Shown: positions 7,562 through 16,251, counted from the stretch's first letter. The stretch: 39,166 nt of DNA from Gemmataceae bacterium (GCA_003136315.1 PLDW01000137.1:1-39166), one strand, 5' to 3'. The notes: generated from the sequence alone by a model not told the origin. Numbers and translations: made by a program.

Positions 7562-9433
7562 TCACCCCTTCAGATACCAGGGGACGTTGACCACCGCCAC
7601 TCGCTCCAGGCCGCTGAAGTACAGGTATCCTTTGATCACGGCTGCGGTGTGGTTGTGCAAAAAGACGTGATACCAACGTCGCTCGACCAGTTCGGGGACG
7701 ATGATCGCAAGCTGCCGGCCCGGATGGGTTTTCTCCAACTCCGCAATGAACTCCATCAGAGGGCCAAACAATCGGCGGTATGGGGAGGGGTAGACCACCA
7801 ACTTTGGGCTCGGGACACCGGCTTTCCCGCATGGGTCGGCAACGTAACGTGCCCACTCGTCCTCCAGGTCACGGAGTCGGAACTCGTCGAACGCGATGTG
7901 AAGAGCGTACACTTCCGGTGACATCCCCATACCGACTCGCAGCGCCTTGCGCGTGATTCGGGACCACCCACGAACCAACAGTACGACCAGCGGCGGATGG
8001 AGATCCGAAGGATCGAGAGGTTCGTCGGTCCGCAGTGCTCTGGCGACCTCCCGGTAGTGTCGGTGGACTCCGATGAACGCGACCACCACTCCCGCGAGAA
8101 GTGCCACCGTGACCCAGGCCCCTTCGATGAACTTGGCCACGAGAATCACGACCAGCGCGACGGCGGTGCCGGTCGCGCCAATCCCGTTGACCACGGCTGC
8201 CAACCGAGCCCGGTGCCCGCCAATTCTCAGCCAGTGAGCCACCATCCCGATCTGGGACAGGGTGAAGGCAAGGAATGCGCCGACGGCGAAGAGCGGGATC
8301 AGGTTGTCGGTCACCCCGTCGAAGGCGACCAGAAGGACAGCGGAGAGGAAAGTCAGCACGACAATGCCGCGGGTGTAGACGAGCCTTCGGCCGCGGAAGG
8401 CGAAACCGTTGGACAGGAAGCCATCCTGTGCTACTGCCCGGCAGAGCCGGGGGAAATCCGCGAACGCCGTGTTGGCCGACAGGCAAAGCACCACCAGAAC
8501 CGCCCCGATCGTGACGTAGTAGACGACTCCGCGACCAGCGATTGCCGCTACCAACTGTGACAGGACACTGTTGTATTTCTCTGCCCCCGGTTCAGTGGCC
8601 CCGATCCCATAGGCTTGACACAAGTAAGCAATGCCGACCAGCAGGACGGCCAGGAGGAAGATGACCGCCGTGAGCGTTTTTCGGGCATACTGGACGCACG
8701 GTTCGCGGAACGCAGCCACGCCGTTGCTCACGGCCTCGACCCCGGTCATCGCGGTGCATCCGCTGGCGAACGCTTTCGCCAGGATCCACCACCCGACCGC
8801 TTCGGTCGCTTTCGGGAGTTCGGGGGGTGGGACAACCGGGTCGGGGTGGCCGCCAGCCAGCGCGGCTTTGGCCAATCCAACCACGATCACTCCGCCCAGG
8901 GTGCCGAGAAACAGGTAGGTGGGGAGGGCGAACGCCATCCCGGACTCCCGCACCCCGCGGAGGTTCACCACAGTGATCATTCCCAGGGTCACCAGACACA
9001 AGAGAAGAGTGTGTCGTTGGAGTTCCGGGACCGCGGACACGAGCGCACCGATCCCGGCCGAGATCCCGACCGCAACGACAAGCACGTAATCGATCATCAG
9101 AGCAGCCGCTGCCAACAAGCCGGGAGCCGTCCCGAGGTTCTCCTTGGCCACTGTGTAGGAGCCGCCCCCGTTTGGATACGCAGCGATCGTTTGTCGATAC
9201 GAGAAGTAGACAACGGTCAGGAGGGCCACGATCAGGAGTGTAATCGGGCCGATGTGTTCGATCCCACTCGCTCCGAGCACAAGGAGGATCGTCAGCGCGG
9301 CCTCCGGGCCATACGCAGCCGACGAGAGGGCATCCAGCCCAAGCATGGGAATGCCGGCCCAGGTGCCGACCCGCTGCCGATCCTCCTCGGCAGTTGCCAG
9401 GGGACGCCCGAATAGCCAGTCCACAAGCGCCAT
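7562..9433 (-). CDS. KimA-like potassium transporter (APC superfamily)
   Basis: A 623-residue multi-pass membrane protein with a C-terminal cytoplasmic domain from about residue 460. The N-terminus closely follows Bacillus KimA (YdaO): GRPL near residue 9, LDALSSAAYG at 33-42, SYRQTIAAYPNGGGSY, VAKENLG, then IDYVLVVAVGISAG around D115, and later TGVEAVSNG. KimA proteins are proton-coupled high-affinity K+ importers of about 610 residues, matching this length. D34, Y41, D115 and the Thr/Glu of TGVEA are the kind of intramembrane polar residues expected for cation binding. In Bacillus the family is controlled by c-di-AMP; nothing here shows whether that holds. The alternative is a generic amino-acid permease, the usual automatic label for such planctomycete proteins. 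It is divergent from the beta-propeller gene at 9879. Confidence 0.78.
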   Translation of the reverse strand: MALVDWLFGRPLATAEEDRQRVGTWAGIPMLGLDALSSAAYGPEAALTILLVLGASGIEHIGPITLLIVALLTVVYFSYRQTIAAYPNGGGSYTVAKENLGTAPGLLAAAALMIDYVLVVAVGISAGIGALVSAVPELQRHTLLLCLVTLGMITVVNLRGVRESGMAFALPTYLFLGTLGGVIVVGLAKAALAGGHPDPVVPPPELPKATEAVGWWILAKAFASGCTAMTGVEAVSNGVAAFREPCVQYARKTLTAVIFLLAVLLVGIAYLCQAYGIGATEPGAEKYNSVLSQLVAAIAGRGVVYYVTIGAVLVVLCLSANTAFADFPRLCRAVAQDGFLSNGFAFRGRRLVYTRGIVVLTFLSAVLLVAFDGVTDNLIPLFAVGAFLAFTLSQIGMVAHWLRIGGHRARLAAVVNGIGATGTAVALVVILVAKFIEGAWVTVALLAGVVVAFIGVHRHYREVARALRTDEPLDPSDLHPPLVVLLVRGWSRITRKALRVGMGMSPEVYALHIAFDEFRLRDLEDEWARYVADPCGKAGVPSPKLVVYPSPYRRLFGPLMEFIAELEKTHPGRQLAIIVPELVERRWYHVFLHNHTAAVIKGYLYFSGLERVAVVNVPWYLKG

Positions 9434-9517
9434 CAGTGGTCCGTCGGAATGAGGATGACCCGGCTGGTATCAGCTGCGTCTCCAGTCAGACTATATCCTC
9501 ACGACAGGTCGAGCGTA

Positions 9518-9580
9518 AGGACCAGCGGAGAAAACCTAACCCCCAAACCCCCTTCCCTGAGAAGGAAGGGGGAGCCGGGG
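9518..9580 (-). repeat. Interspersed C-rich/G-rich repeat, copy 1 (variant)
   Basis: Begins with AAGGACCAGCGGAGAAAA, the motif that also ends copies 2 and 4. It runs directly into CCCCCAAACCCCC and the hairpin CCCCCTTCC...GAAGGAAGGGGG. Relative to copies 2 and 4 the middle section is missing, so this is a shortened or rearranged version. Confidence 0.7.
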
Positions 9581-9672
9581 CCGGAACCTTATCGGACCTA
9601 CACTCGCCGCCCGATCGGGAATCGGCCGCCCCAAATTGTTTCAGAGAAACGAGCCGGTCTTATCTAAAGAGA

Positions 9673-9716
9673 CCACCCGACGCGTCTCTCCATTGCTGGG
9701 GAGACGCGTCGGGTGG
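9673..9716. repeat. Perfect 16-bp inverted repeat (hairpin)
   Basis: CCACCCGACGCGTCTC at 9673-9688 is followed by a 12-nt loop and its exact reverse complement at 9701-9716. There is no U-run after either arm, so a canonical intrinsic terminator is unlikely. It sits about 160 bp upstream of the GTG at 9879 and could be a regulator-binding site, an mRNA leader structure or a repeat relic. Confidence 0.85.
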
Positions 9717-9878
9717 CCGGGTCCTCTCAGTTGTGCGGCTTACCCCGCCCCGGCCGCGGTGTATACAAAGTGATCACGGAAACTCACCGACGCGGTCACC
9801 CGTGAGACCAGTATCCCGTCTGTCGAGAAACTGCCCGCGGTTGGACTCTGATCCTCTCCCCAGACCCGGAGTACCGAA

Positions 9879-11312
9879 GTGGCCCGTTACGACGAGGACA
9901 ACGACCGCCCGCGCCAGCGGAAGAAGCCCCGTGGCAAGAATGGGAGGCCGTGGGGGCTTATCGTCGGGATTGGCGGGGGCGTCGCTGCGGTTGTTCTCGT
10001 GGCTGTCGTCGTCCTCGTCCTGTTGCGCGGCAAAAAGGACCAGGCTGCGAACAACGCTGCCCCAGCCGGTGGGGGCGGAGGGGCAGCCGGCGGGAATGTT
10101 GGACCCGGCGTGGGCCTATCTGCCCCCACCGAGCCCGGGGAGATGACCGGGGTGATCGGCGACGTTGAGGGGCTCCGGCCGGTGGTCCTCAAGCCGTCGG
10201 CCGAAGCCTCGGGGCTCGCGTTCCGCCTTCCGTTCCAGGAGGGATACAAGGTCTCCCAGGTCGTACTCCCAGCCCAGCCATCGGACTTTCTCCTGGTCGT
10301 CTTCTCCCTCCAGGAGCGGAACGACTCGCTGGCGACCGCGGTGGACCGGCGCACAGGCCGGCCGATCGGGAAGCGAATCGACCTGAACCCCAAGGATCCA
10401 CCGGGGTTGCCTCGCCGGCCGCTCTCTGCGAACCCTCCCGACCTGAGCCAGGACGGCCGGCTAATCTCGGGCCACCGCGTGAGTTTCATCGAGAAGTACG
10501 ATGACGACCCGTTGAGAGTGTGGGATGTCGCGTCGGGGAAGGTGGTGAAGGAGTTGCGTGTCCCCGCCAAGACCTACTGGCAGGGGTGGGCCTCCCCGGC
10601 CCGACTGATGACCCTGTGCAAGGGCGCCGAGTTCTACTCGTGGTCGTACCTCGACGGCGCAGTTGTGGAAGGCCCGAACCCTGCGGGACTGCCGGACGCC
10701 GTGCAGTACGGCACGGACAAAGGTGGCACCCCGCACTTCGCCGTCAGCCCCGACCGCACAAAGGTCGCGCTGCCCCGGCCTAACCAGAAATGCTACGTGA
10801 TCCTGGACACCGCGACCGGTCAAGAACTCGGCCGGACCGGCACGATCTCCCACTTCCTCGGGCTGTTGGACGCGATCGCATTCAGCCACGACGGGACCAG
10901 GCTGGCCTACCTCGCAGATATCCCCGGCGAGATGATCGGCAAGAATACGGGGCTGGTGATCGCGGACGGGACGAAGGGGACCGAGTTGCCGCCGGTGCCA
11001 GTGTCGTGGGGCACTGGCGGACTCCTCGTCTGGTGGGGGCCAGACCTGGTGGTCCATTCTCAACTCGGCGGCGGTGAGGTGTTTGATCCGCGGACCGGCC
11101 GCACCCTGGCGAAACTGAAGGTACCAGATGCGTGGTGTGAGATTCTGCCCAGCACGACGGACGGACGGCTCTGGATCAAGTTTGACCCAATCGGAACGAA
11201 GACGCACCGGGGCCTGTATGTCTGCGCCTACGAACCTACACCGGAGATCCGGGCGGGGAACGGCGAGACGTTCGAACTAACCCTGGACGGGATCCGGCCC
11301 GCCACCAAGTAA
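9879..11312 (+). CDS. Membrane-anchored beta-propeller-like protein
   Basis: A 477-residue protein with a very basic cytoplasmic N-terminus (RPRQRKKPRGKNGRPWG), one membrane helix at ~27-48, a Gly/Ala-rich linker, and an extracytoplasmic body of repeated beta-strand motifs such as SQDGRLISGH, VWDVASGKVV, AVSPDRTKVALP, DTATGQELG and AFSHDGTRLAYL. These are WD40/YVTN-style blades, so a scaffolding or sensing role is plausible, but no catalytic residues are evident. The GTG start at 9879 is supported by GGAG seven bases upstream. It resembles in style the lipoprotein at 28068, which also has DPRSG/SPDG blade motifs but a lipid anchor. Function unknown. Confidence 0.75.
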   Translation: MARYDEDNDRPRQRKKPRGKNGRPWGLIVGIGGGVAAVVLVAVVVLVLLRGKKDQAANNAAPAGGGGGAAGGNVGPGVGLSAPTEPGEMTGVIGDVEGLRPVVLKPSAEASGLAFRLPFQEGYKVSQVVLPAQPSDFLLVVFSLQERNDSLATAVDRRTGRPIGKRIDLNPKDPPGLPRRPLSANPPDLSQDGRLISGHRVSFIEKYDDDPLRVWDVASGKVVKELRVPAKTYWQGWASPARLMTLCKGAEFYSWSYLDGAVVEGPNPAGLPDAVQYGTDKGGTPHFAVSPDRTKVALPRPNQKCYVILDTATGQELGRTGTISHFLGLLDAIAFSHDGTRLAYLADIPGEMIGKNTGLVIADGTKGTELPPVPVSWGTGGLLVWWGPDLVVHSQLGGGEVFDPRTGRTLAKLKVPDAWCEILPSTTDGRLWIKFDPIGTKTHRGLYVCAYEPTPEIRAGNGETFELTLDGIRPATK

Positions 11313-11450
11313 GACCATCAGCCCGCCGAAGGCTTTGCGAAGCATACCTGAGCTTATCGGACCTACACCCGCCGTCCGTTCGGGATCCGGCCGATTCAGA
11401 AGTGGCTCGTCTCCTCCCTCATGCTCCCCCTCGGCCGTCGAACGACGGAA

Positions 11451-12101
11451 TCAGTCAATTTTCTTGCAGATGAGGCAATCGCGTGTTTTTAATTTCATCG
11501 CGTCTTCCAACGCCCGGCTGGTTAGGAGTTCGCTGATTGTCTCCTCGTTAAGTTGATCGGGCCGCAACCGGGCATTATCGTAATTCAGCAGAGCAATAAT
11601 CATAACGAGCCACGAGTGGTCAGGAATGCGAATTTTCTTGACCCGTAACATATCGAGCTCGCTGTCCATCATGGCGGCCAATAGTCTCAGCACATCTCCT
11701 TCACTCATCTGCACCGTAAGAATTGTCGACCCATCCTGAACCTTCAAAATTTCAATATCCGATGTTCCACCAATGACTTTCTTCAGTAAAGCCTTCTTCT
11801 CTTCTTTGGCTTGCGTGTCCATTTGCTTAAATGGCACGTCCAACTCGATAATCGCGTTGTATCGACGCTTGGTCTTGGGCAGTGGCTGTATAAGATGGGG
11901 CGCTATACCGTTGATGAGGAATTCCACCTCAATCCCTAGCGCGCCAGCAATGCGGTTTGCGGTTTCCATGCTCCCTTGACCCTCTCGCCGCACACGCCGT
12001 ATCGTGCGGTCATCAATACCACTCGCGTCCGCAAGGTCTTGATCGGTGAAACCCTTCTTGTTACGGTAAATATCGAGAACTTCGCGGTCAATACTAGGCA
12101 T
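11451..12101 (-). CDS. XRE-family helix-turn-helix regulator with a C-terminal alpha/beta domain
   Basis: A 216-residue DNA-binding protein. Residues ~5-62 form a Cro/C1-type helix-turn-helix (IYRNKKGFTDQDLADASGI, DDRTIRRVRREGQ, TANRIAGALGI). The C-terminal part (~80-160) reads as a compact alpha/beta unit (IEILKVQDGSTILTVQMSEG, DVLRLLAAMMDSELD, VKKIRI). From memory, this resembles small domains found at the ends of bacterial STAND-type and regulator proteins. The gene is visibly richer in A+T than its neighbours and ends in a Cys-containing tail (TRDCLICKKID), both consistent with recent acquisition. It is divergent from the small ORF at 12230, with about 130 bp between them, so autoregulation of a shared promoter region is plausible. 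No phage genes are adjacent. Confidence 0.75.
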   Translation of the reverse strand: MPSIDREVLDIYRNKKGFTDQDLADASGIDDRTIRRVRREGQGSMETANRIAGALGIEVEFLINGIAPHLIQPLPKTKRRYNAIIELDVPFKQMDTQAKEEKKALLKKVIGGTSDIEILKVQDGSTILTVQMSEGDVLRLLAAMMDSELDMLRVKKIRIPDHSWLVMIIALLNYDNARLRPDQLNEETISELLTSRALEDAMKLKTRDCLICKKID

Positions 12102-12229
12102 GTGTCCGGTCTCCGGATAATGTTGCGGTGCTTGTCCTCTGTGTTTCCTGTTCCGGTCGCTGTGGCTGAGATACCCTTCTAGTCAGTTGGCCGATGTTCG
12201 GCCAGCCACCTCTAGTAGGGAGAGCCCCG

Positions 12230-12427
12230 ATGGACCGCCACCTGTCCCCCATGCTCACGGCCGACCTCCAGAAGTTGGTCGACCCGCTCGCCAGCTACAT
12301 CTCCGCCACTGACCGCCCCCGGGCGTCGCTCATCCTGTCCTTGATCCTTCTGATGGGTAATCTTCAGGAGATCAACGATCAGGCCAACAATTATCTCCTC
12401 ACCTTCGGTGAGAACCACATCGGATGA
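12230..12427 (+). CDS. Small ORF divergent from the XRE regulator, unknown function
   Basis: A 65-residue protein (MDRHLSPMLTADLQKLVD...) predicted mostly helical, with amphipathic heptads (LADLQKLVDPLASYI, SLILSLILLMGNLQEI). The ATG at 12230 has AGGGAGAG about seven bases upstream, a good ribosome-binding site. An in-frame ATG at 12194 lacks one. No family recognised. The divergent XRE regulator suggests, but does not show, a regulator/target pair. Confidence 0.45.
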   Translation: MDRHLSPMLTADLQKLVDPLASYISATDRPRASLILSLILLMGNLQEINDQANNYLLTFGENHIG

Positions 12428-12958
12428 ACCCGGTCGCATCGTTTCGGGGGCGCTGCGGTTGCAGCGGGTGCCGCACGCCCCCAAAACACCTTTCTGCGGT
12501 CGGACAACATGCTCATGCACCTCAGTCCAATTCACGAGCACGTGGAACATCCGCCGCGCACCTTTAGCCCCGACCAACCTGATCGCCAGCCGACGTTGGC
12601 TCAGGCCCAGTTCCGATTGTAGCGGTATGTCATATAACCGGCATCCGATAATAATGATTAGAGTCTTGCGAGTTCTCGGGTTTTGGGGTACATAAAGGAT
12701 GTAGTTGCGTTATTAACAAATAATATAACAATTATCTGTCAACCAGCAAAGTGGACGAATCGAATCCGGGAACGGCGGGGATCGCAAACTGCAATCGTGA
12801 GGGCCGCTTGAGCACGGATGAGATCCTGGACGACATCTGACCCCCCAACCCCCTTCCCTAAGAAGGAAGGGGGGGAGCCGGAGGGCGGTTTGACTCCCCT
12901 TTGCCTCTCAGTTCAGGGCCTTTGTCCGCTGGTCCTCAGGTAAACGAGGGTTCTGGAG
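12428..12958. other. Intergenic region with an AT-rich stretch and a repeat copy
   Basis: No gene was seen in 531 bases. About 12640-12740 is strikingly AT-rich for this genome (ATAATAATGATTAGAG; ATTAACAAATAATATAAC), marking the right edge of the AT-richer island that starts near 11450. Interspersed repeat copy 2 follows at 12838-12940. Confidence 0.6.
12838..12940 (+). repeat. Interspersed repeat, copy 2 (about 103 bp)
   Basis: Consists of CCCCCCAACCCCCTTCCC, a hairpin arm GAAGGAAGGGGG, AGCCGGAGGGCGGTTTGACT, and the terminal motif TCCGCTGGTCCTCAGG. It aligns over its whole length with the reverse complement of copy 4 at 27867-27976. Confidence 0.85.
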
Positions 12959-14161
12959 TCAGAACGCAGCCCGGTAGATCTCGAGAATCTCCTCTTCGGA
13001 CTGCGGCATCCGTGGGTTCACCCGCATCAGCCGCTTGATCGCGAACGCCTTTGTTGCAAACCCCGGAAGCATGTCCTCGGTCACCCCAATGTCCCGGAGT
13101 CGGGTCGGGATGCCGATCTCTTCCCGCAGTTTCGTCACCATCGCGACCGCCCGGATCGAATCCCTCTCCTCGCCCTCGGTTGGGGTGCGGCCGACGATAG
13201 CGGGGATCTGGGCCAGCGTCTGCTGGGCCGCCGGCAGGTTGAACTTCATCACATAAGGTAAGAGCAGCCCGTTTCCGGCCCCGTGTGACACGTGAACCGC
13301 TCCGCCCACCGGGTACTCCATCGCGTGAACGAGCGCCACTCCAGCATTGGAGAAGGCCAGCCCGCCCAGGGTGCCCGCCAGGGCCATCCCGTCCCGCGCT
13401 TCGAGATCCGTTCCGTCAGAGACTGCACGCCGAAGGTAACGGAACACCAGCCCAATACACTCTCGTGCCATCACATCGGCCATCGGGTTCTTGCCCTGAT
13501 AAACCGTCTTCTCGCCCGATGGGAGCGGGAAGGCGTTGTTGTCGATCGCAGTAAACGCCTCGATCGCGTGGGTGAGTGCATCGATCCCACTGTCGGCCGT
13601 CACCTTGGGTGGGCACGAGACGGTCAGGAGCGGATCCACAACCGCAGCGTCTGGCCGCAGGAACGGGCTGAGACACGACACCTTGATCTGCCTGGCGGTG
13701 TCGGTGAACACGGCCGCAGCCGAGACTTCCGAGCCAGTCCCGGCCGTGGTCGGGACGCACACGAGCGGCATCACCGGACCGGGCACCCGGCAGTCGCCGG
13801 TGTAGTCGGTCGCGTCCCCGCCGTGAGCGAGGACCAGGGCCACGAGCTTGGCCGTGTCCATGTTACTTCCACCACCCAGCCCGATAATCACGTCGGGGCC
13901 GAATGCTCTGGCCGCTGCCGTCGCGGACCGGACAGTTTCGACCGCCGGTTCCGGTCGGTCGACGTGGAACACATCGATGCCAAGCCCGGCAGCGCGGAGC
14001 TTCGACCCCACGCGCTCCACGACCCCGGCCCGTTCCAAAATCGCATCGGCAACGACAAACACCTTTTTCGCCCCGAGCCCACCAGCGACGTCCGGAAGGT
14101 GGTCCGTGGCGTTCCGGCCAAAGGTCAGGCTTCCGGCAGACTGAAAGGTCCAGGTACGCAT
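12959..14161 (-). CDS. Iron-containing alcohol dehydrogenase (group III)
   Basis: A 400-residue NAD(P)-dependent, Fe2+-type alcohol dehydrogenase. The nucleotide-binding motif is GLGGGSNMDTAK (94-105). The Fe ligands are seen as D194 and H198 (GIDALTHAIEAF), H279 (HAMEYPVGG) and H293 (VSHGAGNG), a complete set. An insertion around residues 203-226 (TAIDNNAFPLPSGEKTVY) recalls the hydroxyacid-oxoacid transhydrogenase (ADHFE1/HOT) branch, but substrate cannot be assigned from this. Length is normal for the family. It is transcribed alone, divergent from the mog gene, with 156 bp between the start codons. Confidence 0.9.
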   Translation of the reverse strand: MRTWTFQSAGSLTFGRNATDHLPDVAGGLGAKKVFVVADAILERAGVVERVGSKLRAAGLGIDVFHVDRPEPAVETVRSATAAARAFGPDVIIGLGGGSNMDTAKLVALVLAHGGDATDYTGDCRVPGPVMPLVCVPTTAGTGSEVSAAAVFTDTARQIKVSCLSPFLRPDAAVVDPLLTVSCPPKVTADSGIDALTHAIEAFTAIDNNAFPLPSGEKTVYQGKNPMADVMARECIGLVFRYLRRAVSDGTDLEARDGMALAGTLGGLAFSNAGVALVHAMEYPVGGAVHVSHGAGNGLLLPYVMKFNLPAAQQTLAQIPAIVGRTPTEGEERDSIRAVAMVTKLREEIGIPTRLRDIGVTEDMLPGFATKAFAIKRLMRVNPRMPQSEEEILEIYRAAF

Positions 14162-14317
14162 GAGGAGTGCCAGTGGGCGGAGGATTGGAGACAGTCGACC
14201 CCGATGAGTCCATTCCGCGCTCGGTGATGGGAGCAGACGGAACTCGGGATCGGGAATATAGTCAGGTTGCAGGCCGCGAGGTCATGATCAACTATCCACT
14301 GGCGAACGGCAACTGGC

Positions 14318-14848
14318 ATGGCTGCACGAATCGGGATCGTGACCGTCTCGGACCGGGCCAGCCGGGGCGAGTACGAGGACCGGGGCGGCCCGGCGATCCT
14401 GGCTTGCCTGCGCGAGGTTCTCAGTTGCGATTGGGAGCCGGTCTCGCGAGTCATCCCGGACGAGCAGCACCTCATCGAGATGAACCTGACCGAATTGTGC
14501 GACCAGGAGGGCTGTTGCCTGGTGGTCACGACGGGCGGGACCGGTCCCGCCCGGCGGGATGTGACCCCCGAGGCAACCGAAGCCGTGTGCGATAAACTGA
14601 TGCCCGGGTTCGGGGAACTGATGCGGCAAGTGTCGCTACGGTCGGTGCCGACAGCGATCCTCTCCCGGCAGACGGCCGGCATCCGGGGAAAAAGCCTGAT
14701 CATCAACCTGCCCGGAAAGCCCGCCGCGATCCGCGAATGCTTACTCGCTGTCTTCCCCGCGGTGCCGTATTGTGTCGACCTGATTGATGGTCCCTTCCTG
14801 ACCACCAACGAAACCGTGGTGAAAGCGTTTCGCCCCAAGACCACCTAG
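14318..14848 (+). CDS. mog: Molybdopterin adenylyltransferase, MogA/MoaB family
   Basis: Activates molybdopterin by adenylation before molybdenum insertion in molybdenum-cofactor synthesis. The 176-residue protein starts MAARIGIVTVSDRASRGEYED, the usual MogA beginning. It has the signature TTGGTGPARRDVTPEA at 71-86, including the catalytic-type aspartate D81, and ends with INLPGKPAAIRECL, all typical of MogA rather than a longer MoeA. No other moa/moe genes are in the window, so it is a scattered pathway member. MoaB-type activity is an alternative, since the families overlap in sequence. Confidence 0.9.
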   Translation: MAARIGIVTVSDRASRGEYEDRGGPAILACLREVLSCDWEPVSRVIPDEQHLIEMNLTELCDQEGCCLVVTTGGTGPARRDVTPEATEAVCDKLMPGFGELMRQVSLRSVPTAILSRQTAGIRGKSLIINLPGKPAAIRECLLAVFPAVPYCVDLIDGPFLTTNETVVKAFRPKTT

Positions 14849-14895
14849 CGCCCGCCACCGAATGGCGCTGACCCTGGGTCCGACGGAGGTTCTCC

Positions 14896-15810
14896 ATGCG
14901 TCCGCTTCTCACGTGTGCGCTCCTATTCCTCGTCCCCTCGCTCTCGCTTGCCCAGACCGAGGAGACGGTCAAGGACATCCAGGCCCGCCTCGAATCCCTC
15001 AAATTCGTCGCCTCACTGCATGATTCAGAGTCGGGCGCCTACAAAGCGACCCCCGAAGGGAAGCCGAGTCTGCGGGCCACTTCCACCGCAGTGCGGGCCT
15101 GGAAGTATCTCGGCGGGGAGAATCTCGGGTCGAAGTTCCCGGAGAAGGCCAAGGCCGCCGCGTTTGTGATGTCGTGCTACGACCGAAACACTGGCGGGTT
15201 CGCCGACGTACCACGTGGCAGACCTGATGTGATAGCGACGGCGATCGGGGTGATGGCGGCAATCGAGTTAGGTATCCCAAAGGAGAACTTCGCCAAGGCG
15301 ATGGACTACCTCAAGCAGAACGCGGAGAGCTTTGAGGAAGTCCGACTCGGGGCAGCCGCGGTCGAGGCGTGGGGGGTGAAGGACTGCCCGTTTGACCTGA
15401 AACCGTGGTTCAAGATCGCCGACGAGTTTGGCATGGGTAAGGGTCTGCCCCCGAGCAACGGCGGAGCCCGTGAGACCGGGTCGCTGGTGGCGATGTGGCT
15501 GCGGCTCGGCCGAGAGCCGCCGGATCGGTTGGCTGCTCTGGACATTCTCTACGCTGGTCAGTGCGCCACGGGAGGCTGGGCCAAGGCGGGCGCGAAAGAG
15601 CCCGACGCCGAGACCACTTACCGGGTGATGCGAGCGTTCATGCTCCTCAAGGAGAAGCCGAAAGATCCAGCGAAGGTCCGGGAATTCCTCGCCAAGTGCC
15701 GTAACGCAGACGGCGGTTACGGAACCAAGCCGGGAGAGGCGTCGACTGTTGGCGGGGTCTACTACGTCGCGATCATCACCAAGTGGCTGAACGATTTGGA
15801 GAAGAAGTAA
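14896..15810 (+). CDS. Secreted alpha/alpha-toroid (prenyltransferase/squalene-oxidase repeat) protein
   Basis: A 304-residue protein with a signal peptide (MRPLLTCALLFLVPSLSLAQ, cleavage after the Ala-Gln region). The mature part has repeated toroid motifs: SESGAYKATP, NTGGFADVPRGRPDVIATA, ATGGWAKAG, ADGGYGTKPGEASTVGGVYY. These Gly-Gly-aromatic turns resemble the beta subunit of protein prenyltransferases and terpene-cyclase repeats. The Zn-ligand pattern of a true prenyltransferase is not evident, so a binding or non-catalytic role is as likely. It starts 47 bp after mog with a GGAGG-type site (ACGGAGG), and could be cotranscribed with it. Confidence 0.75.
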   Translation: MRPLLTCALLFLVPSLSLAQTEETVKDIQARLESLKFVASLHDSESGAYKATPEGKPSLRATSTAVRAWKYLGGENLGSKFPEKAKAAAFVMSCYDRNTGGFADVPRGRPDVIATAIGVMAAIELGIPKENFAKAMDYLKQNAESFEEVRLGAAAVEAWGVKDCPFDLKPWFKIADEFGMGKGLPPSNGGARETGSLVAMWLRLGREPPDRLAALDILYAGQCATGGWAKAGAKEPDAETTYRVMRAFMLLKEKPKDPAKVREFLAKCRNADGGYGTKPGEASTVGGVYYVAIITKWLNDLEKK

Positions 15811-15816
15811 GGCAGG

Positions 15817-16215
15817 TCAGCCAGTAACCGTGCGGGCCGCAGCCTGCCTGGCTTTCCGCGCGGCGATAAACGACCGCACGCACAGCCCAACGAAGACCAC
15901 GCAAATCAGGATCATCAGTTCGCCAGAGATCGCCGACGGCTTGAGGGGATCGAAGGTATCGCTGTTCTTCAACTGCCTCTGGAGGGGCATGAAGCCGCCG
16001 ATGGCACCGAGCAACCCCACCATCGCAGCCAGGTGCATGACGTGTTTGCGGAGCTTGTCGCTGAAGGCGAGCGCTCCGCACAGCATCAACACCGCGCCGA
16101 TGGCCGCGGGGATGAGGGCGGTTGGACTCACATGCTCGGGATCCTGCTGGGTGTAACCCACCAGTCCGACCGCCACCAGCAACACACCGCATACAATTGT
16201 CGGCCAGGCCATCAT
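15817..16215 (-). CDS. Small four-helix membrane protein, unknown function
   Basis: A 132-residue protein with about four hydrophobic helices: TIVCGVLLVAVGLVGY, ALIPAAIGAVLMLCGALAF, MHLAAMVGLLGAIGGF and LMILICVVFVGLCVRSFIAA. It has a basic C-terminus (ARKARQAAARTVTG). The topology and length recall small TMEM14-like membrane proteins, but no signature is definite. It converges on the toroid protein, with stops 6 bp apart, and lies downstream of the guaA cluster on the same strand. Confidence 0.7.
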   Translation of the reverse strand: MMAWPTIVCGVLLVAVGLVGYTQQDPEHVSPTALIPAAIGAVLMLCGALAFSDKLRKHVMHLAAMVGLLGAIGGFMPLQRQLKNSDTFDPLKPSAISGELMILICVVFVGLCVRSFIAARKARQAAARTVTG

Positions 16216-16251
16216 CGCTGTCGTCTCCGTGGTTGTCTGTCACCGTTATCT

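Larger units (their letters stand above)
9434..9878. other. Divergent intergenic region with one interspersed repeat and a strong hairpin
   Basis: This 445-bp gap lies between two divergently transcribed genes and should hold both promoters. It contains a copy of the interspersed C-rich/G-rich repeat (about 9518-9580) and the perfect 16-bp hairpin at 9673-9716, listed separately. No convincing gene was seen. CCCGGAG at 9866-9872 is the probable ribosome-binding site for the GTG start at 9879. Confidence 0.6.

Noticed and set aside
7326-7856. Minus-strand open frame whose translation contains repeated RGTRNAE/RGTRNSE words
   Set aside because: The words come from the 7-bp DNA array read out of frame, and the frame overlaps the transporter gene antiparallel to its real frame.
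12194-12229. Upstream in-frame ATG for the small ORF at 12230
   Set aside because: It has no ribosome-binding site, whereas AGGGAGAG lies at the right distance from the ATG at 12230.
13292-14227. Plus-strand open frame opposite the alcohol dehydrogenase
   Set aside because: Antisense shadow of a complete, well-conserved enzyme gene.
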